A stretch of 64,000 bases of DNA from Paenibacillus methanolicus (GTDB taxonomy: Bacteria; Bacillota; Bacilli; Paenibacillales; Paenibacillaceae), in assembly GCF_008124765.1 (NCBI RefSeq), contig NZ_VNHS01000001.1:992001-1056000 (forward strand), read 5' to 3'. The notes beneath the pieces are model-generated. The model did no database searches and was not told where the DNA came from. It worked only from the letters and a program-made list of their open reading frames with translations. Shown here one piece after another: positions 17,947-26,900 of the stretch (its first letter is position 1; each line of letters begins with the position of its first letter). Both the position numbers and the translations under genes were made by a program.

Positions 17947-20900
17947 CTTCTCCCTTCGTCGGCCAGCACGTCGATCCGATGCTGGCCGCTGCGCACGATG
18001 CCGTGCGGAAATTGTGCTTGCTTGGCGGGATCGATCTCGATCCGGCGGCCGTCTTCCACCTTCACGATGGACATATAGAGGTGATCGATGTTCTTCACGG
18101 TACGCACCGACTTGAGCAGCGAGTAGAACAGCGATGCATGTACTTCCTCGCCGATCTCCCAGCCCTTCCCATCGAAATGCCCGTTACCCGGATCAAGAAA
18201 CGCCCGCAGCTTCGCCAAGCAGCCTTCCTCCGTCTCCAGGAGCTGACCCATGGATTCGGCCGTTACCGTCGCCTTGACGGACACTTCGAGGAATGCCGGT
18301 TCGGTTACTTGAATCGTCGGCCGAACCGTGATCGTATTGGCTGCCCGCGCGATCAAATACGCTTCGATCTGGCGTTTGACCGACGGGAACAGCGCATGCC
18401 CGGCTTCCCCGGGATCCGCGAGCACGACAAGCGTGATCGCGCCCGCCGCCCGCTGCATCAGTACGTCGCGGTTCGGCAGACATTTGACTTTGGACAAGCC
18501 CGGATAGGCTTCGCGTGCCAACCATTCGAAGTCGGAAGCCGTCACCGCCCGGCCTTGATGTTTCAACCGTTCGGGTCCGCGCACTTGAGCGGCATCGATG
18601 CGTTCCGTGTCGCAGCCGCCCCCCGCCGGTGCGGGATTGGCGACGCGGGCGACGAACGCGACCGATTGAAGAAGTCCCGTAATCGAGCCTGCGGGTAGAT
18701 TGCCGCCGGCGCCGGCCGTCACCTTGTAGTGACAGCGCACGCCATCCGGACCGCCTAGCGGCACCGCTCTCCCCCGCACGCCATCGCCGAACCGGATCGT
18801 GCCCGCGGCACGATCCAACAGATAGTGCCGCTCTTCCGAACCGGAACCCGTCAACGAATCCACGCCTTGCCAGCGTACCCATACCCGATGCACGTCGCCT
18901 TCGCTATCGTAGAGGACGTCATGGTCATCCGGATATTCCCGAATCCGCCGCGACAATTCCGGCTCGATCAGCGAGCCCGTCTCGTCCACCCAGATTTCTT
19001 CCGCTATAACCGGCGTCCGCGACACGCTGTATACGCCGTTACGGTAAGTCGGCGTCTCCGACCGGATCGACCATTGCTGGACGGCTGGCACGGCATTCAT
19101 GTCGATCCGAGCCGCCGCGGGATAATCCGACGCGAGCGATAGGTCGAAGTACCGATCCCGGTTCACCGCCCGAATCCAATACCGCTCTCGGCCGTACAGC
19201 AGCGTGCGCGCCATATCGGGCGGCGCCGCGAATTGCACGGCGCCCTGCTCGGTCATGCCGTTCGTCTCGTCGGCCGCCGCGATGCCCTTCCAGTACATGC
19301 GGTTGCCGTCCAGCACGAGCGCTTCCCATTCGATCCACGGCCGCTGCAGCGAAGACCATTTGCCAGGCTGAAGCGCCAGCTGCAGCCGAATCGGCCCCTT
19401 CAGAAGCGGAGCGTCGAATCCCATGACGACGGCAGGCTCGCGGCTATCCAGCGGCTCGAACACGCGGAACGGATGGCCGCCCTGCGCCGCGGCGTGCGAG
19501 ACGTCCCGAAGCGCCGCGTTGTTGAACGCCAGCGCGTTCTCCGCGGCGAATGTCCGCGAATCATAGGCATACCTCAGATTGACCTGCTCTACATGCGGCG
19601 AAACATAGACCATCTCCGGCGCATATATGTTATCGACCGCCGTCACGCGCGCGCGAATCCAGAAGCCGTACTGCGCGTTCACGAAAGTCCGCTCCGAATC
19701 CCGCGGACAATCGAACGTCAGCGTGCAATCGACCGCTTCTCCTTCGGGCATCTCGCCGAACAACGTCTCATACCGCTCCGTGCCCGGAATCCGCATCCAG
19801 CCGCTGCCGTTCCAATATTCCCACATGACGCGCTGGATACGGACGCGCGGCGGGTCCTTCTTGTCCAGCTCCGTCCGCCGCATGACCATCCGCCAGCGAA
19901 TCTCCGGATCCGGCGCAACGCGCAGCATATTAGGCATCATCGTCATCCGGAAGCGGACCGTAAGTCTCCCTTCCCGCTTGCCGAACGCTTCCTCGCTCTC
20001 CATGTAGAACGCGGCGAACGGGGCGAAATGCTCGCCGAACGGGTAACAGCCGCCCGCGCCCAGCTCCATGTCGTTGAAGGCCATCATGGAAGGCGGTATG
20101 CCGTCCACGCCGCGGCTTTCGTCGAACGAAGCCGACACCGCCAACGCCTCCACCTCCAAATCGCGGGAAAGCAGCGGATTCTCGCCCTCTTGCGCATCGC
20201 GTAGTTTGCAGCGGATCCAGCGCCCTTCCAAACCTCCGACCGTTAGCACGTCCACGGGACGAACGACATGCTTGCGCAGTTTCAACGCATGGCCGACCGC
20301 ATGTACCTCATCGAAAGCGACCCAATTGCCTTCCGACCAATACGACCACTCCAGATGCTCCGTCTCCGCCAGCCACGACGCGAGCTCAGGCAGCTTATAC
20401 TGTTTGGCGCCGTGTACGAGTTTCACGGTCAGCTCGGCCGGATGCGTCGCCATGAACAAATCGTCATGCCGAAGGTAAATCGCATGCTCCTGCAAATTAA
20501 CGCCGCTGGACGTATCGAATAACGATACCTCCGGACGACCGCCGAGCACGAGATTCGGATAATCTTCCGCGGCCAGCACGATGCGATCCTGCAGCGGGCT
20601 GATATTGATGACGTCGAGCAGCTTGGCCGGCGTGACGAGCAGCGGCCGGTCCGTCTCGAAGATTAGCTCCTCGCCCCCGCCCGGAGCGGGAGCCGTCAAT
20701 TGCGTCCCCCTAGGAATCCACACCGATTCCCGAGCCCCTTCGCTCAGTTCGAACACGACGTCCGTCCTGGCGGGACGCGCGGGCTGGAGCTGCGTCTGGA
20801 GGAGATTGAGAAATTCGATAAAGTGTTTGTTCGGCGCGCGGCCCAGCCGTTTGCGGCTCTCCTGCACCATATCCGCGGCTATATGAAACAACGCCGTGCC

Positions 20901-21002
20901 GGGGTCCGGATCATCCGGCGAGAAGCGCCATTCCGGCGTATAGTAGGGCGCCGTTTCTTTCATCCACTGTATTAACTCGCTTAACTCGCGCTTGTCTTTC
21001 AT
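17943..21002 (-). CDS. Putative baseplate assembly protein, gpJ/gp6-like (first copy)
   Basis: A 1019-residue baseplate wedge protein related to the next gene. The N-terminus has YYTPEWRFSPDDPDPGTALFHIAADMVQE, the same D-P-G-T-A-L-x-x-I-x-A layout. Residues about 110-700 are large strand-rich insertions, and the C-terminal baseplate_J-like part has IRFGDGVRGRAVPLGGPDG, RVANPAPAGGGCDTERIDAAQVRGPE and ASDFEWLAREAYPGLSKVKCLP. It starts 20 bases after the gp25 gene and is coupled to the next gene by ATGA. Two long TIGR02243-like proteins in a row are usual in eCIS loci. Confidence 0.92.
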   Translation of the reverse strand: MKDKRELSELIQWMKETAPYYTPEWRFSPDDPDPGTALFHIAADMVQESRKRLGRAPNKHFIEFLNLLQTQLQPARPARTDVVFELSEGARESVWIPRGTQLTAPAPGGGEELIFETDRPLLVTPAKLLDVINISPLQDRIVLAAEDYPNLVLGGRPEVSLFDTSSGVNLQEHAIYLRHDDLFMATHPAELTVKLVHGAKQYKLPELASWLAETEHLEWSYWSEGNWVAFDEVHAVGHALKLRKHVVRPVDVLTVGGLEGRWIRCKLRDAQEGENPLLSRDLEVEALAVSASFDESRGVDGIPPSMMAFNDMELGAGGCYPFGEHFAPFAAFYMESEEAFGKREGRLTVRFRMTMMPNMLRVAPDPEIRWRMVMRRTELDKKDPPRVRIQRVMWEYWNGSGWMRIPGTERYETLFGEMPEGEAVDCTLTFDCPRDSERTFVNAQYGFWIRARVTAVDNIYAPEMVYVSPHVEQVNLRYAYDSRTFAAENALAFNNAALRDVSHAAAQGGHPFRVFEPLDSREPAVVMGFDAPLLKGPIRLQLALQPGKWSSLQRPWIEWEALVLDGNRMYWKGIAAADETNGMTEQGAVQFAAPPDMARTLLYGRERYWIRAVNRDRYFDLSLASDYPAAARIDMNAVPAVQQWSIRSETPTYRNGVYSVSRTPVIAEEIWVDETGSLIEPELSRRIREYPDDHDVLYDSEGDVHRVWVRWQGVDSLTGSGSEERHYLLDRAAGTIRFGDGVRGRAVPLGGPDGVRCHYKVTAGAGGNLPAGSITGLLQSVAFVARVANPAPAGGGCDTERIDAAQVRGPERLKHQGRAVTASDFEWLAREAYPGLSKVKCLPNRDVLMQRAAGAITLVVLADPGEAGHALFPSVKRQIEAYLIARAANTITVRPTIQVTEPAFLEVSVKATVTAESMGQLLETEEGCLAKLRAFLDPGNGHFDGKGWEIGEEVHASLFYSLLKSVRTVKNIDHLYMSIVKVEDGRRIEIDPAKQAQFPHGIVRSGQHRIDVLADEGRR

Positions 21003-21022
21003 CGTCGATGTACGCCGCCCTT

Positions 21023-21421
21023 CTACTTCGTGCCTTCCTCCAAATAGAAAGGAAATACCTGGTTAAACAAATTGTTCGTGGTCCTGACCACATACGAAAT
21101 GTTCAGAAGCAGCTTGCCCGGCTCTTCCGCGTCCCGCAACGCCTGCACCTCTACTTCGTGAACCCGGGGCTCCCACACGCGGATCGCCTCCTGGATATCG
21201 GATTCCAGCAGACGCAGCGTCGTTTCGTCCGTCGTCTCGAACACGAACTCCCGCAGGCCGCAGCCGAAATCCGGCCGCATGACCCGCTCTCCTTTGCTAG
21301 TCCAGAGAATGATGCGGATCGCCTCGGCGATATCCTCTTCCTGTCCGCTCGTCTTGATCCGGCCGGTCGTCGCGTCGACTTCGATCGGAAACTTCCAGCC
21401 TCTCCCCATAAAGGATGCCAT
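21023..21421 (-). CDS. gp25/gpW-like baseplate protein
   Basis: A 132-residue T4 gp25-like protein that joins the inner baseplate to the first sheath ring. It has the family pattern GRGWKFPIEVDATTGRI near the N-terminus, then IRIILWTSKGERVMRPDFGCGLREFVFE (the EPR-type core: G-E-R-V-M-R-P-x-F-G-C-G-L) and a C-terminal VEVQALRDAEEPGKLLLNISYVVR. It lies between the spike and the first gpJ-like gene, the normal Afp9 position. Confidence 0.92.
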   Translation of the reverse strand: MASFMGRGWKFPIEVDATTGRIKTSGQEEDIAEAIRIILWTSKGERVMRPDFGCGLREFVFETTDETTLRLLESDIQEAIRVWEPRVHEVEVQALRDAEEPGKLLLNISYVVRTTNNLFNQVFPFYLEEGTK

Positions 21422-21455
21422 CCTGCCACCGCCTTTCCCGGTTGCGCCAGCGGCG

Positions 21456-22172
21456 CTAGTTAATTTTGACCATCGAGCCTTTAATCGACACGATGCCGTC
21501 CGACTTCAGTTCCAATGACGCGGTACCCTTAAGGCTGAGCGCGGCCGAAGCTTCAACGCTCACCTGCGTCGATTTGATGGTGACGGCCTTCGTGCTGGAG
21601 ATCGTTACGTCCCCGCCGCCCGTAATCTCGATCTTGGTCGACGAGCTCTTGATCGTCACGGTGCCGGTACCGCTGCCGCTGATCGTCACCGCGTGATTGC
21701 CGCTCTTGTCGGTCACCTTGAGCTCGTCGTTCTGGTCGGCGAATTCGATCTTGTGCCCTTTTTTCGTCTGAAGCGTAATTTTCTCGCTGCCTTCGGTGTC
21801 GTCCAAAATAAACTCGTGGCCGGAGCGCGATTTGATTTTGCGGATACTGTTCTTCTCGCCGCCCGCCGGCGCGGGGTTGGTCTTATTCCATAGCGCCCCG
21901 ATCACGTAAGGTTGATTGAAATCGCCCATATGGAACGCCACCAGCACTTCGTCTCCGACCTCCGGGACGAACAGCCCGCCGCGATCTTTGCCGCCCATGA
22001 ACGTCAGCGTGCGAACCCAATCGGACTCCTGATTCGTCTCGCGGTGCGGGAACTTCAGCTTCACCCGGCCCAGCTTCTCCGGATCCTGGTTGTTCGTCAC
22101 CTGCGCCAGCATGACGCCTTCCACGCCGGCCCCTCTGCCGGAGCGGCCGCCCGGCGAATTGGATCCCATCAT
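21456..22172 (-). CDS. gpV/gp5-like spike protein (OB fold plus beta-helix)
   Basis: A 238-residue spike protein. Residues about 20-100 are an OB-fold (LGRVKLKFPHRE, WVRTLTFMGGKDRGGLFVPEVGDEVLVAFHMGDFNQPYVIGALW split by loops). Residues about 110-238 form a regular beta-helix needle of short strands rich in Thr, Lys and Ser (KITLQTKKGHKIEF, AVTISGSGTGTVTIKSSSTK, VSIKGSMVKIN). It is Afp8-like but without a separate gp27-like hub, which the upstream gpD gene supplies. Its start overlaps the gpD stop by four bases. The needle should carry the PAAR-like tip. Confidence 0.93.
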   Translation of the reverse strand: MMGSNSPGGRSGRGAGVEGVMLAQVTNNQDPEKLGRVKLKFPHRETNQESDWVRTLTFMGGKDRGGLFVPEVGDEVLVAFHMGDFNQPYVIGALWNKTNPAPAGGEKNSIRKIKSRSGHEFILDDTEGSEKITLQTKKGHKIEFADQNDELKVTDKSGNHAVTISGSGTGTVTIKSSSTKIEITGGGDVTISSTKAVTIKSTQVSVEASAALSLKGTASLELKSDGIVSIKGSMVKIN

Positions 22173-23269
22173 ATGGCATTGCCCTCCACGATGAATGTAG
22201 TTAAGTAACCGGATGCCGAAATCGTATGCGTGACCTGCGTCAAGTACAGCACCTGATTGAACTTGCTTCCCAAACCGTCCAGCTTCAGATACCGGCCGGC
22301 CCGCAGCTCGGGAATGCCGATGCTCTCGCCTTGCCCTTTGATGAGGTCCATGGCAATCTCGTTCATAATCGCGTCGGCCAAATGCTGCGCTTCCTGCAGC
22401 GTGCCGGCATTGGTGTAATAATACTGTTTCGTGTAATCCGCAAGCGATCGCATGATGTCGCGGCCCGTCTTGGAATTGTTGCCGATGATATCGATGTTGC
22501 GGCTCGCCGCTTCGATTGGTTTGAGCGTCTTCTTGTCATAGCCGCGGACGACGACCTGGCTTACCTGACCCGACAGATCGATCGTCGTCGAGAAGCTGCG
22601 CAAGTTCTTGCCGTACATCAGCGTCATGATCGGCACCTTCGACTGCTTCGGCTTGCGGAAATACAGCGTCTTGCCGACGACGAAGAAGTCGAAGTGATTC
22701 ATTTGCGCCAACTCGCTCAAGAAGAGAAAATCGGTCGTTTCGGACTGCTCGACCGTTTCCTTCTCGACGGTCGTATCGTCGACGACCATCCGCAGGCCGT
22801 ATTTCGCCCCAACCGCCTTCACGACGTCCGAATCCTTCTTCTTCAGCCAGGTGTTCGAGTGGGTGCCTTTCGTCATGAAGAACGAAGGGTCCATCGCCTG
22901 CACCTGTACTGTCGGATTGCCCTGCGCCGGGAAATCGAGGTCCACGGTCGTGATGATGCCATAGAACACCGTCTCCAGCTTGTCGGTATAGCCCATCTTG
23001 ACGGTGATGTATTTGCCGATCGCGAGCAGCGAGTCCGTCCATTGGAATTCGCGCCGAATCGGATCGTAGGCGTTCTCGACCGTGAACGAGACCGAGTCCG
23101 CTTCGTTCTTCGTGATCGTATTGACCGATATGGAGGAGATGGCTACGCTCTGCCGTGTCAAATTGGTGCCGTCGATCGTCACCTCGAACGCGGGCGCGAA
23201 GAAGTTGCGGTACTTCTGCTCCAACGCGTCGAACGTATACGTGCTGTTGTCGAATTTTACGTCTGCCAT
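22169..23269 (-). CDS. Tail hub protein, phage late control gpD/gp27-like
   Basis: A 366-residue hub protein. It has YRNFFAPAFEVTIDGTNLT near the start, ISSISVNTITKNEADSVSFTVENAYDP, a central GAKYGLRMVVDDTTVEKETVEQSETTDFLFLSELAQ region of the gpD fold with FFVVGKTLYFRKP, and a C-terminal AGRYLKLDGLGSKFNQVLYLTQVTHTISASGYLTTF. This trimeric hub connects the tube to the gpV spike. It starts three bases after the LysM gene stop and overlaps the gpV start, in the usual order. Confidence 0.93.
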   Translation of the reverse strand: MADVKFDNSTYTFDALEQKYRNFFAPAFEVTIDGTNLTRQSVAISSISVNTITKNEADSVSFTVENAYDPIRREFQWTDSLLAIGKYITVKMGYTDKLETVFYGIITTVDLDFPAQGNPTVQVQAMDPSFFMTKGTHSNTWLKKKDSDVVKAVGAKYGLRMVVDDTTVEKETVEQSETTDFLFLSELAQMNHFDFFVVGKTLYFRKPKQSKVPIMTLMYGKNLRSFSTTIDLSGQVSQVVVRGYDKKTLKPIEAASRNIDIIGNNSKTGRDIMRSLADYTKQYYYTNAGTLQEAQHLADAIMNEIAMDLIKGQGESIGIPELRAGRYLKLDGLGSKFNQVLYLTQVTHTISASGYLTTFIVEGNAI

Positions 23270-23272
23270 CGT

Positions 23273-23899
23273 CTACTCCAGCCTCGGGATGATGATTTTG
23301 CGTCCGGTGCGGACCGTGCGCGGATTATCGATGCCGTTCGCCTCCGCGATCGCCCGCCATTCGCCCGCGTCCTCGTACTCGTGCGCCGCGATCATCCACA
23401 GCTGGTCGCCTTGCTCCAGCGTCTTCTGCTTCGTCCGGTCGGCCGACTGCCGAGGAATGTTCTGGTACTGCTCCTTCATGCTCGCGATCGCGCGGAACGA
23501 CACCGACAGCGTCGCGCGGACGGGTAGGCCGGAATCGAGAAACATCGTGAATTTCTGGGAAACGCGCTCGACGATTCCTTTGAAATCCAGCGAACCCCAG
23601 ACGAACCGGCAGGTCGGCGGCGCGTGGAGATCCTTGTCCACTTCGAGCAGCTTGGATACCTTGGAGGTCTGCTGGCGAACGTCCGTCCCTTTCTCGTACG
23701 AATCGAAGAATAGTTCCATGCTGAGCGTCGTCGCTTCGCCGCTAATGAACTGCGCGATCGGGGTCTGCAGCCCGGGAATCGTCTGCCACGCGAACGTATT
23801 GGCCGACTCCAGCGAATATTCGCTTGGGTTGAACAGCACTTCCAGCGTCTCCTGGCCACTGCCCCGTTTCACGATGATATTCGCTTTTTTCAATGCCAT
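23273..23899 (-). CDS. CIS tube/LysM protein (Afp7-like)
   Basis: A 208-residue protein with an N-terminal CIS_tube-type beta-barrel (ANIIVKRGSGQETLEVLFNPSEYSLESANTFAW, of which LFNPSEYSLE is typical; then LSMELFFDSYEKGTDVR) and a C-terminal LysM module (about 155-206: LEQGDQLWMIAAHEYEDAG, AIAEANGIDNPRTVRTGRKIIIP). Afp7 relatives sit where the tube meets the hub, and the LysM fold is used as a structural part rather than for peptidoglycan binding. The gene follows the 1555-residue protein by 41 bases. Confidence 0.93.
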   Translation of the reverse strand: MALKKANIIVKRGSGQETLEVLFNPSEYSLESANTFAWQTIPGLQTPIAQFISGEATTLSMELFFDSYEKGTDVRQQTSKVSKLLEVDKDLHAPPTCRFVWGSLDFKGIVERVSQKFTMFLDSGLPVRATLSVSFRAIASMKEQYQNIPRQSADRTKQKTLEQGDQLWMIAAHEYEDAGEWRAIAEANGIDNPRTVRTGRKIIIPRLE

Positions 23900-23940
23900 A
23901 TCGTTCTCGCTCCTCTACGATCCGGGACGCGCAATTCGAG

Positions 23941-26900
23941 CTAATAGCCCCGCGTCCGCTGCTGGAATTTCATTTTCTTCTCGATGGCCGTCATCACTTT
24001 CCCCGCGATGACGTCCGGTTGCAGCTGAGGCAGCTGATTCAGCGCTTGCTGAAGCTGCGCCGGGTCGATCGCCGGCGTCCGGGCCGGTTCCATCGTCTTC
24101 ACCGGCTGCGCCGGTTGCGCAGAAGCGGGCTGCGTCTTCGCGGCATGCTGCATCATGGCCGGCTGAATGGCCGAACGGTTCGACGCGGCTGATGCCTGCG
24201 GCCTTGCCGCGCTGTAGTGCATGGCCGGAGATGACGCGGCCGTCTGGCGGCCCGCGGCTTGTCCCATTGCCAACTCGACATCCTGCGCGTTCGCGGGTTG
24301 TACACTGGTCGTCGGGTTATGTCTGCCGGCGTTTGCGTAGCCTCTGTTCCTTCGTTGAACGGCATCCGTCAAATTGACGCTCGCGGAATTCACATCGGCG
24401 ATGCCCGAACTTGCGAGGTTCGACGACAAGCCTGAACTGCGCCGTTGCAGCGTGTGCTGCAAAGAGGTTAGCCGAGCGGAACGGCTTGATCCGTCGCTCA
24501 TCGTCTGAGAGCCCGCGATGCGTGAACCGGCCGTCTGCCGATTCGCAGCGCTTCCCGATTCTGGACCGCGGCCTCGCGCTATGCCTGCGTTCAGGCTACG
24601 CGTAAATTGAACGTTCCCGTTCACGACAATCGTCCGATGCGTTAACGCATTCGAGATCATGCCGCCTCTTGCTCGGGAAGACTGGTTTGGATGAACAGGT
24701 TCGGCAGTCGGCAATCGATAGTCAAGAATAGTGAAGCGGTTGTCCGCCACGGATGCGTTCCCTTGCATTGGATTACGCGAGAAATCGTTCTGATCTCCTA
24801 ACGTACCGGGTCGGCTCTTCCTCGTATTTAATGCACTTGCCGCCTCGGCGGTCGCCGTGTTGACTCGCACCGAATTCCCCAGCGAGGCAATGGCGGCTTG
24901 TCCGTATTGACGAAAAATACGGTGTATCGCATTGACGCTGAGCACGCTTCTGCCGGCTGGCTTTTGCGCCTGCGGCTGATCAACCTTTGGCTGGATGTGC
25001 GACGCGACTCTGCTAATGGCTTGTCCGGCTTGCGTTCGGTCATTCTGTTTAGCGCCTTGTCTAGCCGACAACGGCGTGCCTTTGTTCCATCCGGCGAATC
25101 GGCCGGCGGTTGAGCCGGTACGCAGCCGTGCAGCGTTGCGCGCGGCTGCCGCGAAGACGAAAGATAAGCTGGCAGGAAACGTAAGCCGTGCGAGCTCTGC
25201 CGTCTGATGGCGAGGCTGCTGCTCCTGCCTGCTTGGTGAAGAGAGCGTTCCTTTTGCCCTCGCGGCGTGACTTGGCCCAGCTGGATTGTCGACACGTTCG
25301 GAGCTTGGATTAGAGCCGCGAGCAGCGACCGATTCGTTCCCATGTTCCGGCATATGCGATGCATTTTGTCGTGCCGTACGGTCGGAGCCTTCCGCGTTCA
25401 GAAGGCCGCGACGGAGATGGATGCGAACGGTTTGAACCGGCAATTCGTGCAAGGGATCCGTTCGGTGTCCTAAGCGCGCCTCTTCTCCATCCGCTTGTAG
25501 TCGCCTTGCCAATATATGAACGAGCGACGCGCTACGCCCGCCCTTCTCGAAGCCGCCCCGACTCAGCATACCTTCCGAGATCAAATCCGGTAACAATGGC
25601 ATATGCTGCTGGATTCGACGTACATTCAAGCGCGCGCGAACCGCGATGGACACATCATAGTCTGCTTGCTCGTTCTTCGCAGTCGCATGCTGCTGAACCG
25701 CGGTGTTCGGCGCTGTCGTACCGGATTCAGGCTGAGTAATTGTTCCGCGAACGCGCGTGATAGACGTCCTTGCATCATCTGCACTCGACGATCCGGGTTG
25801 GGACACGAATTGCCGGCCTTGAATCTGACCTCGCGATTGCTGCTGGATGACTCTTATATCGCGGAAATCCCCCGTTGCGGAAGCTGCCCTTTGCGCGATT
25901 ACGCGCTTCGCAATCTCGCCGACCTTCTCGGCACTTGACGATGCTGCGCGCTCATTCGCCGAGCTAATATCCACCGCTACTGCCTGCCGTCTTGCAAAAA
26001 TCAGATGCACGGGCGAATGTGGCGGTAATGCGGGCAAGCCGCGCTTACTGCCATTCACGCTCGTTAACGCGGATGGATGCTCCGCGTCATGCACGCTTAC
26101 ATCGTTCAAAGAACGCTCCACGCGTGGCGGATGCTTCGCGATATCGCTTGCACCGTTAGTCGGTCTGCGCACAGCAGAATCATCGGGAGCAAGGTCCGTT
26201 ACTGTCGACGAATTCTTGTGAATGAGCGACTGTAGTCCCTTCAACAATGGCTTCGAGGTAAACGGTCCTTGCGAAAGGATACCATTGGCCTCTTTCGCCG
26301 TGCTCGCTTGCGGCCGTAATCTGTGCTTGAAACGCTGAATCTGCGGCACCGAGGCCGTAGTGACCCAACTTCTTGCCGCCGGTTCCGCGGACGATTGCCA
26401 AGCTGCGCGCTCGCGCTCCAATGAACCTGTGGAGTGCACTTGCTTAACGAAGAACCGGATGCCGCCTCGAGCCGCCGGATTCGCCTCGCGACTAGAAGTC
26501 ATGTCTTGCCCAGTAGAAGTTCGCGAATCACGCTCGCCGCGACTCTGTATCCGCTGGACAAGCATCGTGCTTCTTACCGGCTTGTACGCGATGATTTCCT
26601 TCTGATTAACTTGTGGTTCCGCCATCGCGGGGGTGAGCTCAACAAGCTGCCAGCGGCTCAACGTTAACCGACTCTCCGCATCCCGACGGCGAAAAGCCGG
26701 CAGCATCCCTTCATTCCGGCGATCTACCGATAAATCCGGATGTCCGTTCGGAAGCGTTCGCTTCAGTTGCGGCATTGATTGCCGGGAATCACCGTTGCCG
26801 GATTCGGCTGCTTGATGCGCAATGTCTCCGTTAATAGCCAAAGCTTTGGACGGAAGTGCTTGCTTGTCAGCATCTGCGCCAGACAACGCTGGCTTCGTAT